A stretch of 64,000 nt of DNA from JANMZR01 sp040385875 (GCA_040385875.1 JAZKGO010000043.1:9658-73657), one strand, 5' to 3'; positions 8,934 through 18,442 are shown, numbered from the stretch's first letter. Numbers and translations: made by a program. Notes: generated by a model not told the origin, from the letters alone.

Positions 8934-8957
8934 ATTGGTTTTCGAGGTTTTTTTATA

Positions 8958-8965
8958 CAAATATA
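8958..8965 (-). promoter_or_regulatory. Bacteroidota -7 box (TATATTTG)
   Basis: On the minus strand the sequence reads TATATTTG, fitting the Bacteroidota consensus TAnnTTTG, 24 bases before the ATG at 8933. It supports that ATG as the start of the membrane/TPR gene. Confidence 0.45.
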
Positions 8966-9016
8966 AAATTTTCAGTTAAAATTTGTTGAATATACTCGAA
9001 ACCTTTCCCAAACCAA

Positions 9017-9904
9017 TCAACCTTCAATAGCTGTAGCTTGTCTTTTTCGAAACTTTTCGATTTGCCCTACAAAAAGCCCGATAAGTACGATTCCAGTGCC
9101 AGCAAATGTATGCCAAGTTACAGGCTCATTGAGCAATAGATTGGAATATAAAAAGCCGAAAATAGGGCATAAAAATAACCATATTGAAGCCTTCACTGGG
9201 TCAACACTGAGCAAATATAGCCATAATTGAACAGCGAGAATAGACACCGGAAATATAAGCCAAGAGACTGACAGCCAAAACTTTAAGTCAAAAGTATTCA
9301 ATTCTTTTTCATAAAAATATAGGGTGAGAGGCAGTAGCATAATCCCACCTAAAAACACCTGCCAACCATTGATTACCAGCCTGTCTAAATTCCAAACTTT
9401 GCTGGAATAATAAACGGTTCCTAAAGAATAGGAAAGCATGCTGATGAGCAAAATGACGAGCCCCTCAGTATCAGCATAACTAATTTTTAATAGGGGATAA
9501 GTCGCTAAAATTACACCCGTCATCCCAAAAACTAAACCCATCCATTCATGAAATTTGCTATTTTTTTTGAGTAAAATAGCAGCCAAAATAGTGATAAAAA
9601 GAGGGTTAGTGGCGGTGGAAAGGCTACCAATACCTGCAGACACATGTTTGATAGCCACCACAAAGGCTCCTAAATAAAGTGTCACATTGAGAAAACCATA
9701 GATGGTCAATTGGCCCAGTTCTGTTTTGGAGATTTTAATACTTTTTTTTGTAAAAATGGCAAATGCAAGCATGATTAAACCAGCCAAAATAAATCGAACA
9801 TTGGCCAAAACAAATGGCTCGGCTGATCCTAATCCAATTTTCGTAGCTGCCGAAGCCGAGGCCCAAAAAATGGCAAATACTATTCCAACTAAAATATTTT
9901 TCAT
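9017..9904 (-). CDS. EamA/DMT-family transporter
   Basis: A 295-residue membrane protein with about ten transmembrane helices in two EamA repeats (for example IFWASASAATKIGLGSAEPF in the first and ASIWLFLCPIFGFLYSNLLL in the second). DMT transporters move metabolites, amino acids or nucleotide-linked compounds across the inner membrane. The frame is open 42 codons further upstream, but that extension is hydrophilic and unlike the family. The ATG at 9904 starts directly before the first helix (MKNILVGIVFAIFW) and gives the usual length. Substrate unknown. Confidence 0.85.
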   Translation of the reverse strand: MKNILVGIVFAIFWASASAATKIGLGSAEPFVLANVRFILAGLIMLAFAIFTKKSIKISKTELGQLTIYGFLNVTLYLGAFVVAIKHVSAGIGSLSTATNPLFITILAAILLKKNSKFHEWMGLVFGMTGVILATYPLLKISYADTEGLVILLISMLSYSLGTVYYSSKVWNLDRLVINGWQVFLGGIMLLPLTLYFYEKELNTFDLKFWLSVSWLIFPVSILAVQLWLYLLSVDPVKASIWLFLCPIFGFLYSNLLLNEPVTWHTFAGTGIVLIGLFVGQIEKFRKRQATAIEG

Positions 9905-10072
9905 TTGCAAATATGTATAAAAATGGTTTATTGAAACAACTATAGGAACAATATCGGCCATTTTGTCGTTTAAATAGTAGTTAATTGTCATTCTGTCTTG
10001 AAAAAGTCGTTTGGTTATAAAATTGAGCATGGTTTATTTACCAATCAAAAATTTGGATGATTGAAAAGGAAA

Positions 10073-10459
10073 ATGAAAAGTAAAATCGAAATACCGAAAG
10101 AAATTTTAGCCACCATAGATTTTAATAATACGCTATTGGGTGGCGCAGTAGAACCTCAAATTAGTATGGAGACTTCGGATGAGGGCATTGAGGTGAATTT
10201 GAAAATGCCAGGTTTGGCACCAGATGATTTGAAAGTGGATATTGTGGATAATAGGTTGTTGCTTTATTATTTGCAACCTGTACTGAGCAATAACGAAAAG
10301 TTTGGCTTTATGACAAGAAGTTTAAGTACTGTTTTTCTGCCAGAAAATATTGATAGGGAGTCCATAACAGCCATTTATGAAAATAAAGCTTGGAAAATTA
10401 ACCTGCCAATAGATCAATTTAAAAAGGGATTTAACAAAAAAATAGACATTAAGTATTAG
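10073..10459 (+). CDS. Hsp20/alpha-crystallin family small heat-shock protein
   Basis: A 128-residue protein with one alpha-crystallin domain. The pattern VNLKMPGLAPDDLKVDIVDN corresponds to the first strands of that domain, and a C-terminal WKINLPI segment resembles its closing strands. Small Hsp20 proteins hold unfolded proteins in the cytoplasm. Conservation is weak in the middle and there is no clear C-terminal IxI anchor, so it is a divergent member. I use the ATG at 10073; an in-frame TTG lies four codons upstream. It is monocistronic and followed by a strong terminator. Confidence 0.75.
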   Translation: MKSKIEIPKEILATIDFNNTLLGGAVEPQISMETSDEGIEVNLKMPGLAPDDLKVDIVDNRLLLYYLQPVLSNNEKFGFMTRSLSTVFLPENIDRESITAIYENKAWKINLPIDQFKKGFNKKIDIKY

Positions 10460-10482
10460 TTATAGTTTAGGGATTAGAGTTG

Positions 10483-10514
10483 AAAAAAGGTTGCGATATT
10501 CGTGACCTTTTTTT
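10483..10514 (+). terminator. intrinsic terminator after the Hsp20 gene
   Basis: A stem of AAAAAAGGTTGCGA pairs with TCGTGACCTTTTTTT through a TAT loop, using two G-U wobbles. It ends in seven T and lies 24 bases after the Hsp20 stop codon. Confidence 0.8.
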
Positions 10515-10588
10515 ATGCATAATAGTCGACTTAACTTCAGAACCTTTTAAAAAATTGCTGAAAAATATTATATTTATAAAAAAAACAG

Positions 10589-12022
10589 ATGAATATGCCA
10601 TTGAGAGTGACTCTTTTCCTTTTATGTACCTTTTCGTTCCGTATTCATGGGCAAGAAGCCTATTTGAAATATATTGAGGATCATCGCCTTCATTATAATT
10701 CTATGGCTACTCAGATTTGGGAATGGGCAGAGCCTGGCTATTTGGAATACAAAACAACAGAATTGCTTCAGAAGGAACTCGAAAGTGAAGGCTTTTCAAT
10801 TCAAAAAAACATTGCAAATATTCCCACTGCTTTCATTGCAAGTTATGGATCTGGAAAACCAGTTATTGCCATTTTAGCTGAAATGGATGCTTTGCCTGGC
10901 CTTTCTCAGGAGGCAGTTCCTGAGCGAAAGCCTTTACTGTCAGGGGCTTATGGGCATGGTTGTGGTCATAATTTATTCGGTGTTGGTTCAGTGGCGGCAG
11001 CTATTTCTATCAAAAAATATTTAGAGAAATGGAATGGAAAAGGTACGATTAAGCTGATAGGTACCCCTGCTGAAGAGGGAGCTGGTGGAGGCAAAACTTA
11101 TTTGGTACAAGCAGGAGTATTTTCAGAAGTGGATGCTGTATTGCATTGGCATCCAGGTGATAATAATAACGCAAGTCCTAATTCTTCATTTGCCTATAGA
11201 GTTGCCAATTTTAAATTTAATGGTTTAGCGGCCCATGCTTCATCTGCTCCTGAAAAAGGTCGGTCGGCATTAGATGCCGTGGAGGCGATGAATTATATGG
11301 TCAATCTTATGCGTGAGCATATTTCACCCGAGACTAGAATCCATTATGTGATTAAAAATGGTGGACTTACTTCTAATATAGTACCCGATTACGCTATGGT
11401 AGAATATACGGTACGTAACCCTACCGCTCAAGGAATGGAAGAAGTTTGGAACAGAGTCATGAAGGCTGCCCAAGCGGCAGCTTTGGGTACTGAAACCACC
11501 ATGAATTATGAAATTATGGCGGGATTGTACAATCTTTTACCCAATGAATCGCTTGCAAAAGCAATGCAAGCCAGCCTTGAAAAAGTGGGCGGAGTGCCTT
11601 ATAATGAGGCAGATATAAAATTTGCAGAGCAAATTAGGAAAACAATTAATAGCAACAACTTAGTACCAATTACGAACGCTCAGAAAGTGGAGAAATATAA
11701 TCTTGCGGGTATGTTTCCAGCCTCCACTGATGTGGGCGATGTAAGCTGGGTAGTACCTACTGCTGGCCTTTCCATTGCCACATGGGTGCCTGGCGTGCCA
11801 GCGCATAGTTGGCAAGCGGTAGCTTGTGATGGGATGGATATTGGCTTTAAAGGCATGTTGAATGCCGCCAAAACTATCGCCATGACTGGGGTAAATCTTT
11901 TCCAAAACCCAGCCCTAATTCAAACTGCCAAAGAGGAGTTGTACATTGCAAGAGGCTCAAAATCATTTACTTACAAATCGTTGGCAGGGGATAGAAAGCC
12001 ACCTTTGGATTATCGCAAGTAA
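10589..12022 (+). CDS. exported M20-family amidohydrolase
   Basis: A 477-residue metallo-hydrolase of the M20 / AbgB-like group, with a signal peptide (MNMPLRVTLFLLCTFSFRIHGQ). Metal ligands are visible in AEMDALPG, GHGCGHNL, PAEEGAGGGK, HWHPGD and the C-terminal PAHSW. A dimerisation domain sits in the middle (AYRVANFKFNGLAAHASSAP). AbgB-type enzymes cleave p-aminobenzoyl-glutamate or related N-acyl amino acids, and periplasmic relatives are common in Bacteroidota. The ATG at 10589 precedes the signal peptide without a strong Shine-Dalgarno, as usual in this phylum. The exact substrate is open. Confidence 0.9.
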   Translation: MNMPLRVTLFLLCTFSFRIHGQEAYLKYIEDHRLHYNSMATQIWEWAEPGYLEYKTTELLQKELESEGFSIQKNIANIPTAFIASYGSGKPVIAILAEMDALPGLSQEAVPERKPLLSGAYGHGCGHNLFGVGSVAAAISIKKYLEKWNGKGTIKLIGTPAEEGAGGGKTYLVQAGVFSEVDAVLHWHPGDNNNASPNSSFAYRVANFKFNGLAAHASSAPEKGRSALDAVEAMNYMVNLMREHISPETRIHYVIKNGGLTSNIVPDYAMVEYTVRNPTAQGMEEVWNRVMKAAQAAALGTETTMNYEIMAGLYNLLPNESLAKAMQASLEKVGGVPYNEADIKFAEQIRKTINSNNLVPITNAQKVEKYNLAGMFPASTDVGDVSWVVPTAGLSIATWVPGVPAHSWQAVACDGMDIGFKGMLNAAKTIAMTGVNLFQNPALIQTAKEELYIARGSKSFTYKSLAGDRKPPLDYRK

Positions 12023-12045
12023 TATTTAGAAGTCTAAACCTAATA

Positions 12046-15000
12046 TTAATCATAATTCAAAACCGGTCCCAACCATCTTTCGGCATAAGCTTTTTCGTAA
12101 CCCGTTTTGGAAACGTAATCTTCCACTTGGTCTTTTGAAATTTTTCCTAGCCCAAAATATTTGCTTTGTGGCAAACTATAATACATGCCTGAAACGGAGG
12201 AGGCTGGATACATGGCTAGGCTTTCGGTTAATTTTATACCAATCTGATTTTCAGCATCTAACAATTTAAAAAGAGGTCTTTTTAAATTATGATCAGGGCA
12301 GGCTGGGTAGCCTGGTGCTGGGCGAATGCCTTGGTATTTTTCCGAGATAATTTCTTCGTTCGTTAAGTTTTCCTTATTCACATAACCCCAATATTGCGTG
12401 CGGACTTTTTTATGCAAAAGCTCTGCAAAAGCCTCCGCAAATCGGTCAGCCAGAGCTTTCACCATGATCGAATTATAATCGTCCAAAGCGATTTCAAACT
12501 CTTTCGCTTTTTCGTCTGCACCAAAAATAGAGACTGCAAAACCGCCTGTATAATCCCGAATGCCCGTTTCTACTGGAGCAATATAGTCCGCAATACTCAA
12601 ATTGGGCAAACCAGATCCTTTTTGGCCTTGCTGGCGTAAATGTTGGTATTTTGCAACGGTTTCGTTTCTATTTTCTTTGTAAATTTTATGGTCGTGCGTT
12701 AAATCGGAACAAGAACTTGTATGGCCTTCGTCAATTACCTCATGTGCAAAAATCAGTTGAGTATCGGCATCAACAGTATTGGTTGGCCAAAAGCCGATTA
12801 CGGCGCTGGCTTGCAACCATTTTTCTTGAATTAATTTCGCCAACATTTCCTTTGCATCAGCCAAAAGTTGCGTTGCTTGCTCGCCTACTACGCTGTCTGT
12901 GAGTATTTTGGGGTAGCGGCCGTGCAAATCCCAAGTTTGGAAAAAGGGCGTCCAATCAATAAATTCAGCAATTTCTTTTAATGAATAATTTTCAAAAACC
13001 TTTGTTCCCAAAAATGTCGGCTTTTTTATTTCTGTAGTTGACCAGTCGATTTTTAATTTATTTTTGCGGGCCTCTGTTAATGAAATATAGTTTTTTGCCG
13101 TTTGTTTATTGGCATATTCTTTCCGAAATTCTACATATTCTTGCTTCACATCTGCTTTGTAATTTTCATTCAAATCGGGGCTTAGCAAATTACTCGCCAC
13201 AGGCACAGATTTCGAAGCATCCAATACATAAACCACTGATCCTGAGTAATGTGGGTCAATTTTTACTGCCGTATGCACACGAGAAGTAGTAGCTCCGCCA
13301 ATTAAAAGCGGTATTTTCATTTTACGCTTTTCCATTTCCTTGGCCATATATACCATTTCGTCAAGAGATGGAGTAATTAAACCACTCAAACCGATGATGT
13401 CTACATTGTGTTTTTGGGCTTCGTCCAATATTTTTTCAGCTGGTACCATCACACCTAAGTCGATGATTTCGAAGTTGTTACAGGCTAAAACCACACCCAC
13501 AATATTTTTTCCAATATCATGCACATCGCCTTTTACTGTGGCCATTAATATTTTTCCAGCGTTTTGTGAAACATCACCATTTCTTAATTTTTCTTCCTCT
13601 AAAAATGGCAGCAAATAAGCCACGGCCTTTTTCATCACTCTAGCAGACTTTACTACTTGTGGCAAGAACATTTTTCCCGCTCCAAAAAGGTCTCCCACCA
13701 CGTTCATTCCGTCCATCAACGGGCCTTCAATTACCTTTAGTGGACTTAAATATTTTACTCTAGCCTCTTCAGTATCTGCGTCCACAAAGTCGATTATACC
13801 TTTTACTAAAGCATGTGTAATTCGTTCTTCAACTGTGCCTAATCTCCATTCCAAAACCGCTTTTTCCGTTTCAGCAGATTGACCTTTCATGCCTTCAGCA
13901 ATTTCTAAAAGTCGGTCGGCAGCATCGTCTCGGCGATTTAACAACACATCTTCAATACGTTCCAGAAGGTCTTTTGGAATATTATCATAAATTTCAAGCA
14001 TGGTAGGGTTCACAATTCCCATGTCCATACCCGCTAGGCGACCGTGGTACAAAAAGGCCGAGTGAATGGCCTCACGCATTTTGTTATTGCCTCTGAATGA
14101 GAACGATACGTTGCTCACACCCCCACTCACATGTACATGTGGGAGGTTTTCCCGCACCCATTTTGTGGCTTCAAAAAAGGAAATAGCGTTGATTTTATGT
14201 TCTTCAATACCAGTGGCCACTGGGAAAATATTCAAGTCAAAAATGATATCAGTGGCTGGAAAACCCACTTTATTTACCAGCACATCATAACTTCTTTTGG
14301 CAATTTCTATTCGACGTTCTGTATTATCTGCTTGGCCGTCTTCATCAAAAGCCATCACAATTACCGCCGCACCGTATTGTTTTACCAAAGTAGCTTGCCG
14401 AATAAATTCTTCCTCACCACCTTTTAAACTAATGGAATTCACAATTGATTTACCTTGAACGCATTTCAAACCCGCTTCAATAATTTCCCATTTTGAGGAA
14501 TCAATCATCACTGGCACTCTGGAAATGTCTGGTTCTGAGGCCATTAGATTCAAGAAAGTGGTCATGGCATATACCCCATCCAACATTCCTTCGTCCATAT
14601 TTACGTCCACTACATTCGCACCACCTGTTACTTGGTCTTGTGCAATTGCCAAAGCGGCTTCGTATTTTTCTTCTTTAATTAGTTTCAAAAACTTGGCAGA
14701 ACCGGTTACGTTTGTTCGTTCGCCCACATTTACAAAGCCCAATTCTTTAGTCAAGGTCATTGGTTCTAAGCCAGATAGCCTTAAAAGAGGCTCAATTTCT
14801 GGTTTTTGACGAGGCTTAAATTCTTTGGCAATTTTTACAAATTCGGCAATATGATCTGGTGTGGTTCCGCAGCAACCACCCAAAATATTCACATAACCTT
14901 CCTCTAAAAACTCCCGAACTTGCTCCCCCATAAAGGCTGGTGACTCGTCATAAGCACCCATTTCATTGGGCAAGCCAGCGTTGGGATGCACTGTTATAAA

Positions 15001-15807
15001 GGTATTGGCAACCCTCGATAATTCCGCCAAATAAGGCTTCAAAGCTCTTGCCCCTAAAGCACAATTCAAGCCAACAGAAAGTAATTCCCCATGTGAAACG
15101 GAGTTGTAAAATGCCTCAGAAGTTTGCCCAGTCAAGGTTCTACCCGACTGATCGGTGATAGTTCCCGAGACCATAATGGGCATATCGAAGTTGGGATTTT
15201 TCAATTTTCGCTCCACAATCACTTGATTACAAGCCATTATGGCGGCTTTGCAATTGAGTGTATCGGTAACGGTTTCTATCAATAAAGTATCCACTCCACC
15301 ATCAATCAAAGCATTGGCTTGATCTGTGAAGGCGACAATTAGTTCGTCGTAAGTGATGGCACGGTAGCCAGGATTATTCACATCGGGCGAAAGAGAAGAA
15401 AGTTTGGTGGTTGGTCCAATTGATCCCGCCACAAATCGAGGCTTTTCAGGTGTTTTTTTGGTGTATTCGTCGGCTGCTTGTCTGGCAATTTTTGCACCGT
15501 CGAAGTTCATTTCATACACAAATTCCTCCATGTGGTAGTCGGCCATGGCCACTGTGGTGCCGCTGAAAGTATTGGTTTCGATAATATCGGCACCCGCTTC
15601 CAAATATTGACGGTGAATATCCAAAATCACATCAGGGCGACTCATGGAAAGCATATCGTTATTGCCCTTCACTTCATGCGGAAAACCCTTAAACTTTTCA
15701 CCACGATAATCGGCATCAGTAAGCTTAAAACGCTGAATCATAGTACCCATAGCACCGTCCAACACCAATATTCTTTCCTGTAAAATTTCCCTGATATTCT
15801 TCTTCAT
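12046..15807 (-). CDS. metH: cobalamin-dependent methionine synthase
   Basis: A 1253-residue enzyme that transfers the methyl group of 5-methyltetrahydrofolate to homocysteine through cobalamin. All four modules are present. The homocysteine domain carries the zinc-binding GGCCGTTPDH. The pterin domain includes GERTNVTGSAKF. The B12 domain has DVHDIGKNIVG with the cobalt-coordinating His. The activation domain has RPAPGYPACPDH. I start at the ATG at 15807 (MKKNIREILQERI); an upstream in-frame Met adds 17 residues that would overlap the -7 box. Length is close to E. coli MetH. No cobalamin or SAM riboswitch could be seen upstream. Confidence 0.97.
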   Translation of the reverse strand: MKKNIREILQERILVLDGAMGTMIQRFKLTDADYRGEKFKGFPHEVKGNNDMLSMSRPDVILDIHRQYLEAGADIIETNTFSGTTVAMADYHMEEFVYEMNFDGAKIARQAADEYTKKTPEKPRFVAGSIGPTTKLSSLSPDVNNPGYRAITYDELIVAFTDQANALIDGGVDTLLIETVTDTLNCKAAIMACNQVIVERKLKNPNFDMPIMVSGTITDQSGRTLTGQTSEAFYNSVSHGELLSVGLNCALGARALKPYLAELSRVANTFITVHPNAGLPNEMGAYDESPAFMGEQVREFLEEGYVNILGGCCGTTPDHIAEFVKIAKEFKPRQKPEIEPLLRLSGLEPMTLTKELGFVNVGERTNVTGSAKFLKLIKEEKYEAALAIAQDQVTGGANVVDVNMDEGMLDGVYAMTTFLNLMASEPDISRVPVMIDSSKWEIIEAGLKCVQGKSIVNSISLKGGEEEFIRQATLVKQYGAAVIVMAFDEDGQADNTERRIEIAKRSYDVLVNKVGFPATDIIFDLNIFPVATGIEEHKINAISFFEATKWVRENLPHVHVSGGVSNVSFSFRGNNKMREAIHSAFLYHGRLAGMDMGIVNPTMLEIYDNIPKDLLERIEDVLLNRRDDAADRLLEIAEGMKGQSAETEKAVLEWRLGTVEERITHALVKGIIDFVDADTEEARVKYLSPLKVIEGPLMDGMNVVGDLFGAGKMFLPQVVKSARVMKKAVAYLLPFLEEEKLRNGDVSQNAGKILMATVKGDVHDIGKNIVGVVLACNNFEIIDLGVMVPAEKILDEAQKHNVDIIGLSGLITPSLDEMVYMAKEMEKRKMKIPLLIGGATTSRVHTAVKIDPHYSGSVVYVLDASKSVPVASNLLSPDLNENYKADVKQEYVEFRKEYANKQTAKNYISLTEARKNKLKIDWSTTEIKKPTFLGTKVFENYSLKEIAEFIDWTPFFQTWDLHGRYPKILTDSVVGEQATQLLADAKEMLAKLIQEKWLQASAVIGFWPTNTVDADTQLIFAHEVIDEGHTSSCSDLTHDHKIYKENRNETVAKYQHLRQQGQKGSGLPNLSIADYIAPVETGIRDYTGGFAVSIFGADEKAKEFEIALDDYNSIMVKALADRFAEAFAELLHKKVRTQYWGYVNKENLTNEEIISEKYQGIRPAPGYPACPDHNLKRPLFKLLDAENQIGIKLTESLAMYPASSVSGMYYSLPQSKYFGLGKISKDQVEDYVSKTGYEKAYAERWLGPVLNYD

Positions 15808-15831
15808 TGTATCCCAATTATTAATCGAATA

Positions 15832-15839
15832 CAAATTTA
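15832..15839 (-). promoter_or_regulatory. Bacteroidota -7 box (TAAATTTG) for metH
   Basis: The minus strand reads TAAATTTG 24 bases before the metH ATG at 15807, fitting TAnnTTTG. A matching -33 TTTG is not clear. The rest of 15840-15990 is AT-rich without recognisable structure. Confidence 0.4.
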
Positions 15840-15997
15840 GCACAAACAGATAAAACATTTGCGTTGATAAATATTTTTGGTATATTTACCTATGAAATAT
15901 AATTAATTGTTATTTTTTAACTATTTAATTGAATTTTGGTAGAAAATTTGAGTATTGGAAAACTACCTTAAAAATAAATAAGCTTTTTGCATTATAC

Positions 15998-16012
15998 TTG
16001 GCAGAGTGCCAA
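15998..16012. promoter_or_regulatory. palindrome TTGGCAGAGTGCCAA upstream of the HEPN-like gene
   Basis: A perfect 6-bp inverted repeat around a GAG centre lies about 40 bases before the ATG at 16053. It sits within a wider inverted repeat, ATTATACTT (15991-15999) and AAGTATAAT (16043-16051), that reaches the start codon. It could be an operator or a translational-control hairpin; no known regulator site was recognised. Confidence 0.3.
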
Positions 16013-16052
16013 TTCAATCAATTAAAAACATAATTTAAAGCAAAGTATAATT

Positions 16053-16889
16053 ATGGTTCGGCATTCAAAATTTGTTCATGACAAAAATGAGTCATATGCT
16101 TTATATAAGAGACCAAGAAACGCTCTTATAATATATTTGAAATTAACTAATCAAGAAGCAGCCCAATTTATTTCGGCATCTGACTTCATAAAAAATATTG
16201 ATTTTATTATTAAGAAAAAAGAAGAAGTATATTTCAATTCAAACGATTTTCATGATTTCATTTTTAAGGCAGAAAATTTAAACAATCATGTTGAAAATAG
16301 ACAAAATTATATCCATTTTAATCGATATTTTCTGAATTTTCTCAATTCTTGGCGAATTTATATAGATTTTTTAGAAGCTTTTGTAAAAAAATTAATGAAT
16401 GACGAGTTTGAAAGATTCAAAAAAGAAACAAATAAATTATTTGATACAAATTTTACTTATAGGTTTTTATATAATTTAAGAAATTATTCAGAGCATATTT
16501 CTTATCCCATTCAAATTATATTGGCAAATAATGCAGGAAGTAAATTTGAGCCTTTATTTATTAGAAACGAATTATTAATGCATGAGTCAATGAAACCAAA
16601 ACACTTTAAAAATGATTATAAATTGTTAAATGAAATATTTCCAGTTTTACCACATATGACGGAAGGATTAAATTTATTAGAATATATAGAAAAGATATTT
16701 TTTGGATTGTTTAGGAACAAAATTATTGAAAGTATAAACCAAATCGATTCTTTGATAAAAGAAGACAATATTTGCTTAGGTATTAAAAGACCAAATTCAG
16801 ATTTAGTCGATATACAAGGTTTTGATAGAAAAATTTTATATTTAATAAAAGAAAAAACTGGTTTTTTTAATGAAAATAGACGCAATTGA
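16053..16889 (+). CDS. AT-rich hypothetical protein with HEPN-like motif
   Basis: A 278-residue, mostly helical, Lys/Asn/Phe-rich protein of no family I can name. Residues 141-150 read NLRNYSEHIS, giving R143-x4-H148; this is the R-x4-6-H pattern of HEPN domains, often preceded by Leu and followed by a helix as here. HEPN proteins are frequently RNases in toxin-antitoxin or defence systems, but the motif alone is weak evidence. Composition is strikingly AT-rich against the neighbouring metH and Lrp genes, suggesting recent acquisition. Its last 20 bases overlap the Lrp start. No partner toxin or antitoxin gene is obvious. Confidence 0.6.
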   Translation: MVRHSKFVHDKNESYALYKRPRNALIIYLKLTNQEAAQFISASDFIKNIDFIIKKKEEVYFNSNDFHDFIFKAENLNNHVENRQNYIHFNRYFLNFLNSWRIYIDFLEAFVKKLMNDEFERFKKETNKLFDTNFTYRFLYNLRNYSEHISYPIQIILANNAGSKFEPLFIRNELLMHESMKPKHFKNDYKLLNEIFPVLPHMTEGLNLLEYIEKIFFGLFRNKIIESINQIDSLIKEDNICLGIKRPNSDLVDIQGFDRKILYLIKEKTGFFNENRRN

Positions 16890-17331
16890 CAAGGAAATTT
16901 TAATTCATTTACAAAAGGATGCACATCTTACTACGAAGGAGTTGGCGGGTATGCTTAATCTTTCGAGTACACCCATATACGAGCGGGTGAAAAAGCTTGA
17001 ACGTGAGGGTATTATTAAAAAATATGTGGCCATTGTCGACCGGGAGAAGGTGGATAAAGACTTGATGGTTTTTTGCAGTATTCGCCTCAAGGAACATGCG
17101 CAGGAGATGGGCAAAACTTTTGTCGCTAAAATACTGGAAATGAATGAAGTAGTGGAATGCTTCAATATTTCGGGTGATTTCGATTTTTTATTGAAGGTTT
17201 TGGTGAAAGATATGAAAGCCTATCAAGCTTTTTTGATGAATAAATTAGCTAGTTTGGAAAATATAGGTAGTACCCACAGCAACTTTGTGATGAGTGAAAT
17301 TAAGGTAAATTCGGTGTTGGAGTTTGATTGA
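16870..17331 (+). CDS. Lrp/AsnC-family transcriptional regulator
   Basis: A 153-residue regulator. The N-terminus is a winged helix-turn-helix (AIDKEILIHLQKD, then TTKELAGMLNLSSTPIYERV), and the C-terminus is the RAM ligand-binding domain with the ISGDFDFLLKV segment. These proteins sense amino acids and control their metabolism. The ATG at 16870 lies inside the end of the preceding AT-rich gene in another frame, and gives the usual family start (MKIDAIDKEIL). The two genes may be translationally coupled, or the upstream gene may simply have inserted here. Nearby metH is a plausible but unproved target. Confidence 0.9.
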   Translation: MKIDAIDKEILIHLQKDAHLTTKELAGMLNLSSTPIYERVKKLEREGIIKKYVAIVDREKVDKDLMVFCSIRLKEHAQEMGKTFVAKILEMNEVVECFNISGDFDFLLKVLVKDMKAYQAFLMNKLASLENIGSTHSNFVMSEIKVNSVLEFD

Positions 17332-17467
17332 AAGGGTCAAAATTTCTATAAGCTATTTTAAGTTTCCAATGTAACTTATTGGTTGTAATTCAAGCTCCAT
17401 TTTAGTTAAAATTTGATAAAAAAACTAATCCAATTATCAATTATTAGCCTTTCCCTAAAATTTTCTG

Positions 17468-17475
17468 TAATTTTG
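17468..17475 (+). promoter_or_regulatory. Bacteroidota -7 box (TAATTTTG)
   Basis: TAATTTTG fits TAnnTTTG and lies 28 bases before the ATG of the first lipoprotein gene at 17504. No terminator was recognised between the Lrp stop and this box. Confidence 0.5.
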
Positions 17476-17503
17476 TGCGTTTCAAGTACAATAAAATCAC
17501 CCT

Positions 17504-17983
17504 ATGTTAAGGCTTTCAAAACTATCAATACTTTCTATTTTATTTATTTTTGTTGCATTTTCTTGTAAAAAAGAAGATGACCTCACCACCATGGCCGACT
17601 TCCTTTCAAGGGATGACAGCGACCCAAAAATTTTGAGAGAATATAAAACATGGGTGGTAGAAGAAGCCTCCATTGTGAGGGAAGGCCAGCCGACCCTTGT
17701 TTATAATGTGGGTCAGCCTATTCAAAATAATTTTGACCCATCGAAAATATCTTTTGTGTTTTCAGCCAATAATACTTATCAAGGTACTGATGAAAAAGGC
17801 AAACCTGAAAGTGGTCAATGGTTGATCGACGGAACGTTAAATAAATTAAAAATAGTAACTACTACAGCTGCTGATTCTTTTGATATTATCCAGTTGACGA
17901 GAACTAATTTAGATTTTAAAAATGATGAATCGGTGGGGGATTTAGTGGCCACGGTCACTTTAAAGATGGTTCCAAAAAAATAA
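17504..17983 (+). CDS. lipoprotein, first of three tandem paralogues
   Basis: A 159-residue protein with a lipoprotein signal (LFIFVAFSCKKEDD, lipidated Cys near residue 22). The mature region shares a pattern with the next two genes: a WV(V/I)xxA segment, then TLVYNVG, FSANNTYQGTD, SGQW, a hydrophobic LTRTNLDF segment and a final KMVPK. The beta-rich, about 130-residue domain resembles small lipocalin-like lipoproteins of Bacteroidota. It is followed after 30 bases by the second paralogue. Function unknown. Confidence 0.75.
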   Translation: MLRLSKLSILSILFIFVAFSCKKEDDLTTMADFLSRDDSDPKILREYKTWVVEEASIVREGQPTLVYNVGQPIQNNFDPSKISFVFSANNTYQGTDEKGKPESGQWLIDGTLNKLKIVTTTAADSFDIIQLTRTNLDFKNDESVGDLVATVTLKMVPKK

Positions 17984-18013
17984 ATTCAGTTGAATTTTTT
18001 CAAATATAAGATT

Positions 18014-18442
18014 ATGAAGAAGTTAATATATCTAGTGCCAGTCGCATTACTTTTATTTTTAGCAGGTTGTAAAGATAAAACAGAAGATGAACTATTAACT
18101 AAGACCGAAATCGTATCCAGGACATGGGTTTGTGAGCAAGCAGAACTAATTGGTGCTACCAAAACTGTGATTTACAAAAAGGGTTCATCAGGTAATATTT
18201 TGGAACTTAAAGACTCATTCGTTAGCTTTACCGCTGATGGTAAATATTCTGGGATTGATTTTAATTCTTCCCCACAGACGGGTACTTGGAAGTTCAAAGA
18301 CAATGAAACGGTTGCTGAGTTGGATAGTTGGGATTATGATTTTCAGCTAGTAAATTTGACCAAAACTAATCTCGATTTCAATACTCAAGTAGATTACAAC
18401 GATAAAACCTATGATATTTTTGTGAAAATGGTGCCTAAGTAA
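18014..18442 (+). CDS. lipoprotein, second of three tandem paralogues
   Basis: A 142-residue lipoprotein (MKKLIYLVPVALLLFLAGCK, lipobox LAGC). It shares TVIYKKGSSGNILEL, FTADGKYSG, TGTWKF and LTKTNLDF with its neighbours. I start at the ATG at 18014, because the in-frame TTG at 17990 would put polar residues ahead of the signal peptide. It is more similar to the third gene than to the first in the TVYKKG(S/A)(S/T)xNxL segment. Confidence 0.78.
   Translation: MKKLIYLVPVALLLFLAGCKDKTEDELLTKTEIVSRTWVCEQAELIGATKTVIYKKGSSGNILELKDSFVSFTADGKYSGIDFNSSPQTGTWKFKDNETVAELDSWDYDFQLVNLTKTNLDFNTQVDYNDKTYDIFVKMVPK

Noticed and set aside
10480..10677. A 65-codon frame between the Hsp20 and M20 genes
   Set aside because: It contains the terminator stem and overlaps the M20 signal peptide in another frame.
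15808..16052. Cobalamin or SAM riboswitch upstream of metH
   Set aside because: No conserved B12-box-like or SAM-type helices were found, and the predicted leader is only about 20 bases.
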